Shown: piece after piece, positions 52,823 through 61,737 of the stretch
Position numbering within the stretch: position 1 is the stretch's first letter
Layout of the letters: every line of letters starts with the position of its first letter
Assembly (NCBI RefSeq): GCF_003946465.1
Contig: NZ_RHOL01000003.1
Span: 1-64,000, forward strand
Reading direction: 5' to 3'
DNA from: Lacticaseibacillus hegangensis
GTDB lineage: Bacteria; Bacillota; Bacilli; Lactobacillales; Lactobacillaceae
DNA length: 64,000 bases
Made by a program: the position numbers and the translations under genes
The notes under the pieces: generated by a model
The model's input: the letters and a program-made list of their open reading frames with translations, nothing else
Database searches by the model: none
Told to the model about the DNA's origin: nothing

Positions 52823-53776
52823 ATGGCAGACATCGATAAAATTATTGAGCGTGCAGAAAAGGATCCCAACATCCTGGCGATTGGGACCGAAGGATCTGGT
52901 AACAATCCTGACCTAAACTCGGACGAATGGACCGATCTGGACGTCACCTTGTTTGCCGCTGACCCAGCCCAGGTGGACGCCAAAGCCTGGGTGAACGCAC
53001 TGGGGGCGTCCAAGCTGATTCAACACCTGCACGACACTCACCTGTTCGGCCCGGCCACCGGGGCCTGGGAATCCTGGCTGACCCGCTACCAGGGCACGCG
53101 ACGGATCGACTGGAAAATCGCGCCCGCCGCTGACGAAGCCGCGTACCTGGCCGCCGACCACTTGAACGCGATCATCTGGCAGCAGGGCCAAGGCCGCGTC
53201 ACCCCACGCGCCACTGACGCGTCCAGCCATTTTCTCGCGGTGCCGACGCAGGCGGACTACGAAGCGACCCTCAATGAAATCTTCTGGATTGCCGGCAATG
53301 TGATCAAGGGACTTTCGCGCAATAACCTGCTATACGCCAATGAGCAGTTCAACGCCCACCTGCGGCCTCAGGTGCTCACGCTTTACGCCTACCGAGAAAC
53401 GCTGGCGCAAGATGGCCACTTTGACCCTGGCGTTAACTTCAAGAATGTCTGGCCCAAGCTGGCGGCCTATGAGCAAAGTCAGCTGGCGGCCACATACGAT
53501 CAAAGCAGTCGTGCTGCCACCCTGGCCAGCCTGAAAAATTGCGTAGTCATCGTCGAAAGCCTGGTGGACGGGTTTAACGACGACCAGACCCTGCTGCGTC
53601 CGGCCTGGCTCGGCCCCGCCGACGCCCAGGTCACCAGCTGGTTCTTCGACCTGACCGCACCGCTGAACGCCGAGAAAAAGGCACAGGAAGCCGCAAGCGC
53701 CAAGCAGAAGGAAGAAATTGCCAAGCGCCACGCCGCCAAGCGTGCGGCGTATTACGAAGGCAATCAGCAGAAGTAG
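52823..53776 (+). CDS. Aminoglycoside 6-adenylyltransferase-like protein (AadK family)
   Basis: 317 residues. LAIGTEGSGNNPDLNSDEWTDLDVTLF near 18-45 keeps the GSxxN...DxWTDLD nucleotidyltransferase pattern of AadK/AadE-type streptomycin 6-adenylyltransferases. FFDLTAPLNAEKKA near the end is followed by a charged helical tail. Chromosomal AadK-like proteins often give little or no resistance, and the natural role is unclear. It is flanked by its own terminator on both sides, so it is a single-gene unit. Confidence 0.8.
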   Translation: MADIDKIIERAEKDPNILAIGTEGSGNNPDLNSDEWTDLDVTLFAADPAQVDAKAWVNALGASKLIQHLHDTHLFGPATGAWESWLTRYQGTRRIDWKIAPAADEAAYLAADHLNAIIWQQGQGRVTPRATDASSHFLAVPTQADYEATLNEIFWIAGNVIKGLSRNNLLYANEQFNAHLRPQVLTLYAYRETLAQDGHFDPGVNFKNVWPKLAAYEQSQLAATYDQSSRAATLASLKNCVVIVESLVDGFNDDQTLLRPAWLGPADAQVTSWFFDLTAPLNAEKKAQEAASAKQKEEIAKRHAAKRAAYYEGNQQK

Positions 53777-53786
53777 TTCGACCTAA

Positions 53787-53815
53787 GGGGACGGCCGCCA
53801 GCCGCCCCCTTTTTT
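53787..53815 (+). terminator. Terminator after the AadK-like gene
   Basis: ggggacggc, a 5-nt loop, gccgcccc, then a T-run. Confidence 0.85.
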
Positions 53816-53873
53816 GGCCTCAGCGGGGGCTTGTGCTGTGGTAAACTTGAAGTAAATCACACGGAGGTGCGCC

Positions 53874-54536
53874 ATGAAAACTGTTACGGTTTACCTGGTC
53901 CGGCACGGTCAGACCTGGTTCAATAAATTCAACAAGATGCAGGGCTGGTCGGACTCACCGCTGACCGAAAAGGGTATCGCAGACGGCAAGCGCGCCGGCG
54001 AAGCGCTGCGCCACGTGACGTTCACCCGCGCCTACTGCAGCGACACCACCCGCGCGCGGCGGACGGCAGGCTACATCCTCGAGCAAAACTTCAACACCAA
54101 CGTTGCGCTGACCGAAACCCCGCTGTTTCGCGAGCAGTTCTACGGCTACTACGAAGGCGAGGATTCGCCGAAGACCTGGTACGCGGTGGGCATGCCCCAC
54201 GGTGCGCGGACCTTCAAGGAACTGATCGAAAAGTTCGGCGTTGACGCAACGAAGGACTTCATGCACGAGGCCGACCCCTTCCACGACGCCGAGGACGCCT
54301 TGACCTACTGGAATCGGCTGCAGAAAGGCTTCAAGCTGCTTCGGGACCAGAATCAGAACGGCGACAACGTTCTGTTGGTGACGCACGGCACGACCATTCG
54401 CAGCATTATCGACAAGTTTGGCAAAGACGACGGCTGGATCGTCACTGATTCGCCGCGCAACGGTTCCATCTCGCGCATCGCCCTCACCGACGAAGGCATC
54501 AAGGTCCTCGGCTACAACGAGCTGAAGCTGGTTTAG
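53874..54536 (+). CDS. Histidine phosphatase family protein (phosphoglycerate mutase-like)
   Basis: 220 residues. VRHGQTWFNKFNKMQGWSDSP near 9 carries the phosphorylated His, and LVTHGTTIRSI near 163 the second. EQFYGYYEGED near 87 holds the acid/base Glu. It belongs to the GpmB-like phosphatase group and is different from the protein at 27914. GGAGG lies 7 nt before the ATG. The next gene starts 3 bp after its stop. Confidence 0.9.
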   Translation: MKTVTVYLVRHGQTWFNKFNKMQGWSDSPLTEKGIADGKRAGEALRHVTFTRAYCSDTTRARRTAGYILEQNFNTNVALTETPLFREQFYGYYEGEDSPKTWYAVGMPHGARTFKELIEKFGVDATKDFMHEADPFHDAEDALTYWNRLQKGFKLLRDQNQNGDNVLLVTHGTTIRSIIDKFGKDDGWIVTDSPRNGSISRIALTDEGIKVLGYNELKLV

Positions 54537-54539
54537 GCC

Positions 54540-55097
54540 ATGGCGACGGACACGACCAAGCGGAAGCTCGCCCACACCCTGCGCGAGATGATGGCCACCA
54601 CCGCGCTGGAGCACATTACCATCAGCGCACTGACGAAAAAAGCCGGCGTGACCCGCAACACGTTCTACTACCACTTCGAGGACATCTATTCCCTGCTGGC
54701 CTGGATCTACGAGCAGGAAATCATCGTCCAAATGGCGAAGTACGCGCAGATCAGTGAGTGGCAAAAAGCACTGCGCATGCTTCTGGACTACATCGACGAT
54801 AACCGGTCGTTCTGCGTGGCCTCGTTTAACTCAGTCGGCCGCGACCTGCTGGAGCAGCTGCTCGCCACCGTTGCGGAATCTCTTGTGCAGCGCGTCGTTA
54901 ACGATGCCGATCCCAACCTGCAAAAACCGCTGACCGATGACATCTGCAATTTTTACGGCCTGGCGATTGTTGCGCAGATTATTCAGTGGCTGATGAAGGG
55001 CTTGACCGAGCCGAAACAGGCCATCGTCCACCGCTGCGACATCATGCTGACCGGCGCGGTGCAAAACGCCATTCACAACGCAAGTACATTACATTAA
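54540..55097 (+). CDS. TetR/AcrR-family regulator
   Basis: 185 residues. The N-terminal helix-turn-helix contains ITISALTKKAGVTRNTFYYHF, whose core ITISALTKKAGVTRNTFYY is the TetR signature. The C-terminal region fits the Firmicutes DhaS-like TetR_C subgroup. No ribosome binding site is visible and the gene follows the phosphatase by 3 bp, so it is probably translated by coupling. Its targets are unknown; its own operon is the simplest guess. Confidence 0.9.
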   Translation: MATDTTKRKLAHTLREMMATTALEHITISALTKKAGVTRNTFYYHFEDIYSLLAWIYEQEIIVQMAKYAQISEWQKALRMLLDYIDDNRSFCVASFNSVGRDLLEQLLATVAESLVQRVVNDADPNLQKPLTDDICNFYGLAIVAQIIQWLMKGLTEPKQAIVHRCDIMLTGAVQNAIHNASTLH

Positions 55098-55116
55098 AGA
55101 AAAATAGCTCTCTGCT

Positions 55117-55148
55117 AGCCCATTTAAATATTTAAATGGGCTTTTTTG
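55117..55148 (+). terminator. Terminator after the TetR gene
   Basis: agcccatttaaa, tat, tttaaatgggct, then six T: a 10-12 bp perfect stem. Confidence 0.92.
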
Positions 55149-55231
55149 TCTGAATAAATTCAAATTATTTTATTTTTGCATTGTTACCTTGATACAATTT
55201 GAGTATAAAAGAGAAAAGGAGGACACCTATC

Positions 55232-56002
55232 GTGAATAAAATTTTCATAAAGGGCGGTCTATTATGTGTAGCCGCGATTCTCACACTCAGTGGCTGTGGT
55301 AGCAACAGTAGTGATTCACAAGATAAGCAAGAGAACTCCTCATCAGCTATCAAGGCTTCAAGTGGTAGCAATAAGAAAAAGGAGAACAGCCTTTCAAATG
55401 TTATGAATCAACTTGCTCGTAAATCAGTATCAACAGGCGACGTTTATGTAACAGGAAAAATGTCCGTAGGAAGTAAGAATACTTTGAAGCCAGGAATCTA
55501 CGACATGAAAATTACTGGTGGCTCTGGCAACATTATGGGTGACCGAAAAGAGGTCCTATCGGGAATGCCAATCAACTGGATTGGCTCCGCAACAGCGTCT
55601 AACAATGGTAACGCATCAATCTTCCGGATTATTCTCATGGAAGGTGACAGCATTGATTTCTCCAACATCTCTAAAGTGAATTTCACAGCAGTACCCGAAA
55701 AAATTACACCAACAAATGAACTCGGGCAAGGGAACTATGTCGTTAATCGGGACATTAAGGCAGGAACATATAAACTTAGCACGAACGTCACCCTGGACCC
55801 AGAATATGAAAACCTGGGGTGGGATTTTACTATTTATGACGATAAAACTAAAGAGTCACGTAATCAACGGCTAACCTCGTCAAGCAATGATGTGGTGGTT
55901 GAGCTAAAAGAAGGAGAGATAATTACAACCAGCTTCGACGCAACTGGTTTTGAAGGAAACGCCGATTCTGATAAATTAATTTTTACGCCAATTAATCAAT
56001 AA
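55232..56002 (+). CDS. Lipoprotein of unknown function with two repeated beta domains
   Basis: 256 residues from GTG 55232, which has AAGGAGG 9 nt upstream; an ATA/ATG-less longer frame at 55199 contains the ribosome binding site and is rejected. LTLSGCGS gives lipobox Cys22, so it is membrane-anchored outside the cell. A Ser/Lys/Asn-rich linker follows. Two copies of a GxY...IxxGTY domain follow, with TLKPGIYDMKITGGSG near 90 and QGNYVVNRDIKAGTYKL near 170. This gene is visibly more A+T-rich than its neighbours and could have been acquired separately. Confidence 0.85.
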   Translation: MNKIFIKGGLLCVAAILTLSGCGSNSSDSQDKQENSSSAIKASSGSNKKKENSLSNVMNQLARKSVSTGDVYVTGKMSVGSKNTLKPGIYDMKITGGSGNIMGDRKEVLSGMPINWIGSATASNNGNASIFRIILMEGDSIDFSNISKVNFTAVPEKITPTNELGQGNYVVNRDIKAGTYKLSTNVTLDPEYENLGWDFTIYDDKTKESRNQRLTSSSNDVVVELKEGEIITTSFDATGFEGNADSDKLIFTPINQ

Positions 56003-56009
56003 CTTTTTG

Positions 56010-56038
56010 GGCAATCCCCTCGGGTTGCCTATTTTTTT
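56010..56038 (+). terminator. Terminator after the lipoprotein gene
   Basis: ggcaatcc, cctc-loop, gggttgcc, ta, then seven T. Confidence 0.88.
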
Positions 56039-56059
56039 GCGTCATTTTTCCTCATACAC

Positions 56060-56073
56060 TGAAAGCGTAAACA
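56060..56073 (+). promoter_or_regulatory. cre-like site before the small membrane protein
   Basis: TGAAAGCGTAAACA matches 13 of 14 positions of the CcpA consensus, just before the AAAGGTGG ribosome binding site. A related string, TGAAAGCGTAAACT, occurs at 61271 in a gene-free region. Confidence 0.45.
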
Positions 56074-56090
56074 GAAAGGTGGTCCATCTG

Positions 56091-56225
56091 ATGAAAAAGA
56101 AAACCCTACTCCTTGGCCTGGTTGCCGGCTTCATTGCCGGCGCGACCGTCTACACCTTGAAGAAACTGGACTGGTTCCACGACGACGCGAAGGATTACGC
56201 CATTTTTGAATCGCAGCGCAGCTAG
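56091..56225 (+). CDS. Small single-helix membrane protein
   Basis: 44 residues from ATG 56091 with AAAGGTGG 8 nt upstream. MKKKTLLLGLVAGFIAGATVY forms one helix, followed by a charged tail ending ESQRS. It resembles short YtxH- or DUF3042-like proteins in layout, but no family was confirmed. It lies 52 bp before the oleate hydratase gene and is probably cotranscribed with it. Confidence 0.75.
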   Translation: MKKKTLLLGLVAGFIAGATVYTLKKLDWFHDDAKDYAIFESQRS

Positions 56226-56277
56226 TCTGTATTTATAGTCACGCTGCGTGCAGCCTCTAACGAAAGGAAGTTTTTAC

Positions 56278-57972
56278 ATGATCAAACACAAAGCAATTAT
56301 GATTGGTGCCGGTTTGGCCAACATGGCCGCGGCCGTGTACCTAATTCAGGAAGGCAAATGGGATGGCTCGGCCATCACCTTCTACAGTCTGGACGACCAC
56401 GGCTCCAATGACGGCAGCGCCGCCACTGACCAGGCCGCTGAGTACTGGAACAAAGAGCACCCACTAGACAACACCAAGGGCTACATCGCCCGCGGCGGCC
56501 GCATGCTCAACTACCGCACCTACGTCGATTTGATGGATCTGCTCAGCCGCGTGCAGTCCGTTACCGAACCCAGCATGACCGCGGCTGAAGACACCCGCGA
56601 TTTTGACAGCAAGCACCGCACTTTCGATAAGGCCCGCCTGCTGCGCCGCGGTGAAGGCATCGTCAACGCCTCGCACCTCGGCCTCAACAACCAGGACCGG
56701 ATGCTGCTGACCAAGCTGGTCATGATGCCTGATAAGGACGAAGAACAGCTCGACAACGTCACCATCGCCGATTACTTCCAGGACGATCCGCACATGTTCA
56801 CCACCAACTTCTGGTACATGTGGGAGACCACTTTTGCCTTCCGCACCCAAAGCAGTGCGCAGGAGCTGCGGCGTTACATGCACATGATGCTGTACGAATT
56901 CACTCAGATTGAGCATCTGGTCGGGGTCAACCGCACCCGCTATAACCAGTACGAAAGCATCATGATGCCGCTGATCAAATACTTACAGGATCAGGGCGTC
57001 AACATCGTCCTGGACAAAATCGTCTCCGACTGGGACTTCAAGGACTCCAAGATGCAGGATGAAATTACTGTCACCGGCCTTGAGGTCACTGATGCCAACA
57101 CAGGCGACGTCGAGCATGTCGAGGTTGACGATGACACCGCGGTGATCTTCACCAACGGCTCCATCACCGACTCGGCCACCATTGGCGACTACCACACCCC
57201 GGCGCGCGAGAACATGGACTACGGCATCGCCGCCAGCCTGTGGAAAAAGGCCGCGAGTCACTTCTACAACCTCGGCAACCCGGACAAGTTCTTTGCCGAC
57301 CGGGATGCATCCGAGTGGGTCAGCTTCACGTTGACCACCAAGGACCACCTGCTGCTCAACGAGATCACGCGCATCACGACCCAGGTGCCCGGCAACGCGC
57401 TGAACTCATTTTTGAGTACAGCGCCGATCACCCCACTTGGTCAGCCCGACGTCAACATGTCGATTGTGGTTCACCATCAGCCGCATTTCACCACACAAAA
57501 GCCCAACGAAAGCGTCATTTGGGGCTACTTCCTGTACCCGCGTCGCACCGGTGAGTTTGTGCAGAAGCCATACATCGAGATGACCGGCGAGGAGATGCTC
57601 AAGGAGCTGCTTGGCCAACTGTCAATGGTCGATTCAGGTCCAATCAACATCAAGGAACACGAACAGGCCATCATGGATTCGGTGATTAACTGCATCCCCG
57701 TTTACATGCCTTACGCCTCTGCCCTGTTCAACAACCGCGCCAAGGCTGACCGGCCACTGGTCATTCCGGCGCACTCGACCAACCTCGCCTTCACCGGTGA
57801 GTTCGCTGAGCAGCCGTACCAGATGGTCTTCACTGAGCAAAGCGCCGTCCGCTCCGGCGAGATCGCCGCGTACCACTTCGCCGGCATCCCGATGAGCCAC
57901 TTGGTCAAGACGCCGCGCTACGACAAGGACATCCCAACTTTGCTGCGAGCCACCAAGAAGATGTTCGAATAA
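56278..57972 (+). CDS. Oleate hydratase (myosin-cross-reactive antigen family)
   Basis: 564 residues from ATG 56278, with AAAGGAAG upstream. MIGAGLANMAAAVYLI near 7 is the FAD turn, GGRMLN near 77 the flavin loop and SFTLTTKDH near 355 part of the substrate cavity. The family hydrates cis-9 double bonds of free unsaturated fatty acids to 10-hydroxy acids, bound to the inner membrane face, and protects against oleic and linoleic acid. Length is normal. Confidence 0.95.
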   Translation: MIKHKAIMIGAGLANMAAAVYLIQEGKWDGSAITFYSLDDHGSNDGSAATDQAAEYWNKEHPLDNTKGYIARGGRMLNYRTYVDLMDLLSRVQSVTEPSMTAAEDTRDFDSKHRTFDKARLLRRGEGIVNASHLGLNNQDRMLLTKLVMMPDKDEEQLDNVTIADYFQDDPHMFTTNFWYMWETTFAFRTQSSAQELRRYMHMMLYEFTQIEHLVGVNRTRYNQYESIMMPLIKYLQDQGVNIVLDKIVSDWDFKDSKMQDEITVTGLEVTDANTGDVEHVEVDDDTAVIFTNGSITDSATIGDYHTPARENMDYGIAASLWKKAASHFYNLGNPDKFFADRDASEWVSFTLTTKDHLLLNEITRITTQVPGNALNSFLSTAPITPLGQPDVNMSIVVHHQPHFTTQKPNESVIWGYFLYPRRTGEFVQKPYIEMTGEEMLKELLGQLSMVDSGPINIKEHEQAIMDSVINCIPVYMPYASALFNNRAKADRPLVIPAHSTNLAFTGEFAEQPYQMVFTEQSAVRSGEIAAYHFAGIPMSHLVKTPRYDKDIPTLLRATKKMFE

Positions 57973-58005
57973 CGCTGCGGGTTGGTGGGAGAAATAACGG
58001 AATCA

Positions 58006-58047
58006 AAAAGCGTCAGCCGCCATGATTTTCTCGCGACTGACGCTTTT
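58006..58047. terminator. Bidirectional terminator after oleate hydratase
   Basis: aaaaagcgtcag and ctgacgctttt pair with a 20-nt loop. Both outer flanks are A- or T-rich, so it may serve the convergent LPXTG gene as well. Confidence 0.8.
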
Positions 58048-58090
58048 ATGTTTCCTAGCACGCTGACTGAAGTGTTAAATACCTATCACG

Positions 58091-60610
58091 TTACGCTTTG
58101 CGATGTTTGTAGCCAACTATACTGCCAAGCACAGATAGTAAACCTAGTCCAGCTACAGCAAATGCTGGGTTTACATTTTCACCAGTTTCCGGATATTTAT
58201 CGCTTGATGCTTCTCCGTCTGTCTTAACTCCCGACTTAGATGCAAGCGATACTCCGGTGTCACGAACAGACCTTTCGAAGCCAGCTTCTCTGTCTGCCTC
58301 AGCTCCGGACTTAGACACAAGTGATACTCCGGTGTTATGATCAGACATTTTGAAGCCAGCTCCTCTGCCAATCTTAGCTTCCGACTTAGATGCAAGTGAT
58401 ACTCCGGTGCCATGAACAGACAATCCGAAGCCAGCTCCTCCAGCCGTATCTACAAGTGAAGTCTGGACATCAGCCGGCGTATTCGCTTTGATACGATCCA
58501 ACAAGGCTTCAGCTTGTTTCAGAAGCGCCTCATCAACTGTAAGTTTTACATTTGACAGACTTATGGTCTCAACAGCCTCATGAAGCTTGGCTTGGGCATT
58601 AGCTAATGCTTCGTTAGCCGATACGAGATTTGCTGCATAATTTTTTTCTTCAATTTGTGCCGACTCAAGCGCGGCTTTTGCTTCGTTAAGCACCTGCTGC
58701 GATTGTTCTCTGCTTGACGTCGCATCAAGTAGATACTTTACCTGTTTCTGAGTATCAGCGAGCTTATTTTCAGCTTCAGTAACCGCCTGATTGGCACTTA
58801 GTTTATCTGCCTGAGCAGCATTAAGCTTCACTTGCGCAACATCGACGGCTTGTCGAAGCGCCTCAGCAGCAGGGCCAGAAACAGAAGCAGCATCTACTGT
58901 TGCTTTTATTGCCTGATCAAGGCTCTTTGAAAGTACTGCAGACTTAGACTGGAGCTCAGCCTCACCCCGCTTTGCACTTGCCAGCTTGCCCTCTGCATTC
59001 GTCAGATTGACATCGGCTGTATTCTTGTCAGTTTGAGCTTTCGCCACTGCTGCTTCAAGGTCTTTCTGCTTTGCTGGCGCAGTGTCGGTGTAAATATACT
59101 TAAAAGTAAAGTTGGTCAGGCCAACAAAGTTCTTGCCTGCGCTTGGATCACTGATCAACTCATAAATTCTTTTGTATTCATCCGGGTGTGCAGTCTGATC
59201 TGGATATCCTTCCGGTCGTGTTTCCTTAGGATAGCTCACATATTGGACGACTCCACCATTCATTGGCGAATAGAGGAAAGACGTTTTCGGTTGCGCGAAA
59301 AGAACAGCGCATCTATGAAGATATTTTATGGATGTAGTGCCAGCATACTCAGAAGTCCCTGCATAAATACTGTTAGTCTCATCATACCAGTTCATTAATA
59401 AATTATAAGCCGTTTCCTGGTCGCTATGCGTTGGCTTGACGGGTTGCGCAGAGAAAAACATATTACCAATCCCGTCCAGGCCAACAAGCGCATCAGTAGG
59501 ACCATTGAATCCTATCTTTTCACTCAACATATCTGAAATTTTCCCCGAAGTCCACTGATCCGGATCCGACCAGCCACTTTTTTCAGGATCTTCAAGAGGG
59601 GGAACACTAACCGTCCTGATACCATTAGCCTCGTGAAATTCATTCAGATATTGGTAGAAATACTTATAGACGTTGCTCCAATTTAGTTTGTAGTTATTGG
59701 GATCTGAATTTATCGTTACTACTTCAGAAGTGGCTGAGGCAGGGATAGAGTCTGGCCAATTGGACTGGTTGTAGGTAAATATTTCAGTCTTCTGATTACC
59801 TTGAGTATCAGAAGAGGACGCGCTCAAGGCAGCCTGTGCATTACTTAATACGGCATTTGCTTCGTCCACTGTTTTTTGCGCGTTTGTTACCGCAGCTTGT
59901 GCAGCCGCAGTATCACTTTCAGCCTTATTAAGTGCCTGCTGATTCTGGTCTAGTGCTTTCTGGGCAGCAACGACTGAAGGAGAGTTAGACACATCAACAT
60001 TCTTAGTCAAAGAAGCATTGGCAGCCTCAAGCGCATTCTGCGCCTTGAGTACATTGGCCTGAGCAATCTTCAGCGCATCATCAGCATTCTTTTGCGTGAG
60101 ATACGCGGCGCTTAATGTCGATTGCGCAGTTGCAAGCGTACCGTTGGCGGCATCAATAGTGGCTTGAGTTGGATGCGCGTGAACATTATCGAGTGCGATC
60201 TGGGCTTTTGCCACTTCTGACTCTGCGTTCTTAACGCTTGTACCGTCAACGGCCGCTTGTGCTGCGACTTGATTGCTGGTCGCCTTCTGCAGCTCCATCT
60301 GTGCCTCAGAGACGGCTTCATTCTCCGGAGTGACTTCCTGCTGATCGGCTACTACTCGAACTTTTGCAGCTTCAACGTCAGCCTCTCCAGCGGCGATATT
60401 TCCACTATATTCCGCTTGGCTGGCCGGTTTGTTGGTCGCCATTTGCTCATTTGCTATCGCAGCTACCGCCTCTTGCCCTGCATCTTGAGTCACACCAAGT
60501 TTAGACGAGGCCAACTTGGTACTTGCAGCATCTACAGGTACTGCCTTGGCTGTTAGCAAAGCGGCTGCCGTCATTGAAGCATAGAGTACATATTTATATT
60601 TTAGTGTCAT
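58091..60610 (-). CDS. LPXTG-anchored coiled-coil surface protein, SEC10/PgrA-like
   Basis: 839 residues from ATG 60610 with AGGAGG 9 nt upstream. A signal peptide (to about residue 28) is followed by a long Ala/Gln-rich coiled coil (about 60-275). A globular domain follows (about 285-520, with NWSNVYKYFYQYLNEF and NMFFSAQPVKPTHS), then a second coiled coil (about 525-730). Three ~25-residue repeats of the form TGVSLASKSGAE lie just before YPETG at 806-810, the membrane helix and GYKHRKA. The layout matches SEC10/PgrA surface-exclusion-type proteins. The role here is probably adhesion; plasmid exclusion is not indicated. Confidence 0.85.
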   Translation of the reverse strand: MTLKYKYVLYASMTAAALLTAKAVPVDAASTKLASSKLGVTQDAGQEAVAAIANEQMATNKPASQAEYSGNIAAGEADVEAAKVRVVADQQEVTPENEAVSEAQMELQKATSNQVAAQAAVDGTSVKNAESEVAKAQIALDNVHAHPTQATIDAANGTLATAQSTLSAAYLTQKNADDALKIAQANVLKAQNALEAANASLTKNVDVSNSPSVVAAQKALDQNQQALNKAESDTAAAQAAVTNAQKTVDEANAVLSNAQAALSASSSDTQGNQKTEIFTYNQSNWPDSIPASATSEVVTINSDPNNYKLNWSNVYKYFYQYLNEFHEANGIRTVSVPPLEDPEKSGWSDPDQWTSGKISDMLSEKIGFNGPTDALVGLDGIGNMFFSAQPVKPTHSDQETAYNLLMNWYDETNSIYAGTSEYAGTTSIKYLHRCAVLFAQPKTSFLYSPMNGGVVQYVSYPKETRPEGYPDQTAHPDEYKRIYELISDPSAGKNFVGLTNFTFKYIYTDTAPAKQKDLEAAVAKAQTDKNTADVNLTNAEGKLASAKRGEAELQSKSAVLSKSLDQAIKATVDAASVSGPAAEALRQAVDVAQVKLNAAQADKLSANQAVTEAENKLADTQKQVKYLLDATSSREQSQQVLNEAKAALESAQIEEKNYAANLVSANEALANAQAKLHEAVETISLSNVKLTVDEALLKQAEALLDRIKANTPADVQTSLVDTAGGAGFGLSVHGTGVSLASKSEAKIGRGAGFKMSDHNTGVSLVSKSGAEADREAGFERSVRDTGVSLASKSGVKTDGEASSDKYPETGENVNPAFAVAGLGLLSVLGSIVGYKHRKA

Positions 60611-60660
60611 ACACTTTCTCCTCCTATGAAAAATCCCCAGGCAGAATTGAACGAACATAT

Positions 60661-60689
60661 GTCATTACGTTTATCCGAAGCGTAATGAC
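60661..60689 (-). repeat. Inverted repeat at the mRNA 5' end of the surface protein
   Basis: GTCATTACG and CGTAATGAC form a perfect 9-bp stem with an 11-nt loop, about 8 nt after the predicted start of transcription and 51 bp before the ATG. It could stabilise the mRNA or bind a regulator. Confidence 0.7.
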
Positions 60690-60703
60690 GTGTTTCTACA
60701 AAA

Positions 60704-60732
60704 ATCATAAAAATTTGCACAAAAATGGCCAA
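60704..60732 (-). promoter_or_regulatory. Promoter of the coiled-coil surface protein
   Basis: The minus strand has TTGGCC, a 17-bp spacer and TATGAT. Transcription would start near 60697, immediately before the hairpin at 60661-60689. Confidence 0.7.
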
Positions 60733-61703
60733 CTCGTTTGTAAGCCTCTCAAATCGCAGTTGCATTTATTACTAATATGCAAACTGCCCTTGATTAAACT
60801 CACTATGTACTGGTTGGCCAACCGTCTTATTAATTAGAAAACGTATAAAATAGGTATTCTAGTCTTTGCGTCAAAATTTAGCAATCCTAATTACTAGATA
60901 AGATGTGCTTTATTAATTCTTGGCGGAGCTAGTCCGTCGATGTCTCAGTCGCAAGAATCAGCTATCTTAGCAGGAGTTCCTGAATGCCGCTGTCATATGT
61001 TTGTTTCCTGATTGCACTCATATCATGAGAGCAATCATAGGCAGCACTGGCTCATTCCACTCTAGCCAGCGTTAAGGAAGACATGGATTAAGCCAGCCCA
61101 TCATCAATCATTAGCTTGTGGCGGGGAAAATGGCAGTACATTTGTTACCAACCCAGTATAGTTGGCCGTGAACTCTGTGATATATGAGAGCCAATCCTAA
61201 TCAAACGCGAACCAGTTCTGTCCATCACCGCAGTAAAGAAAATACGCTTTTCAGCTGTGATAACACTCACTGAAAGCGTAAACTGCTCAAGTTCACAATT
61301 TCGACCAACCAGTACCTTCCAAAAATGATCAGGGTCTGGCAGGCAAGTTCAGATAGCAATTGATTGATTTGCCACTCGATTTTCAGGTTCAGTAGCGGAG
61401 CCTGCTTTGTCACAAGCCCCCAGCAGCGTTTAATATTGAATAATTATGCTGGTGTTCATTAACAAAGACGCCTGTCGACAGATGTCTGTACAAAATACTG
61501 CGGGTCTGGGCTATCAGTGCCATAATTTTGTCAAACCTTAAGGCCATATGTCTCAGACTAAGCATGTTGCTGAGAGAATATCTGCGATTTCAATTCAGTT
61601 TGCGGTCAAATTCAACTTCGTATCACACTCTTGGTCACGACTTCCTCCAACATGCTGAAATGACCGAAAAGAATTAAACCCTGATGCTATCCTTGTCGGT
61701 AAA
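60733..61703. other. Gene-free A+T-rich stretch
   Basis: About 970 bp on both strands without a convincing start, ribosome binding site or long frame. It contains a small palindrome (GTTGGCCAAC at 60815-60824) and a cre-like string at 61271. No insertion-sequence ends, tRNA or repeat array was recognised. It may be eroded mobile DNA, but nothing proves that. Confidence 0.6.
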
Positions 61704-61733
61704 TAAAAAGCGACCCACCGAGGTGGGTCGCGC
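61704..61733 (-). terminator. Terminator of the zinc-ribbon-like gene
   Basis: The minus strand reads GCGACCCACC, TC, GGTGGGTCGC, then TTTTTA. Confidence 0.85.
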
Positions 61734-61737
61734 TTAA

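Noticed and set aside
61271-61284. cre site controlling a gene
   Set aside because: The string TGAAAGCGTAAACT is present but no gene or promoter lies near it.
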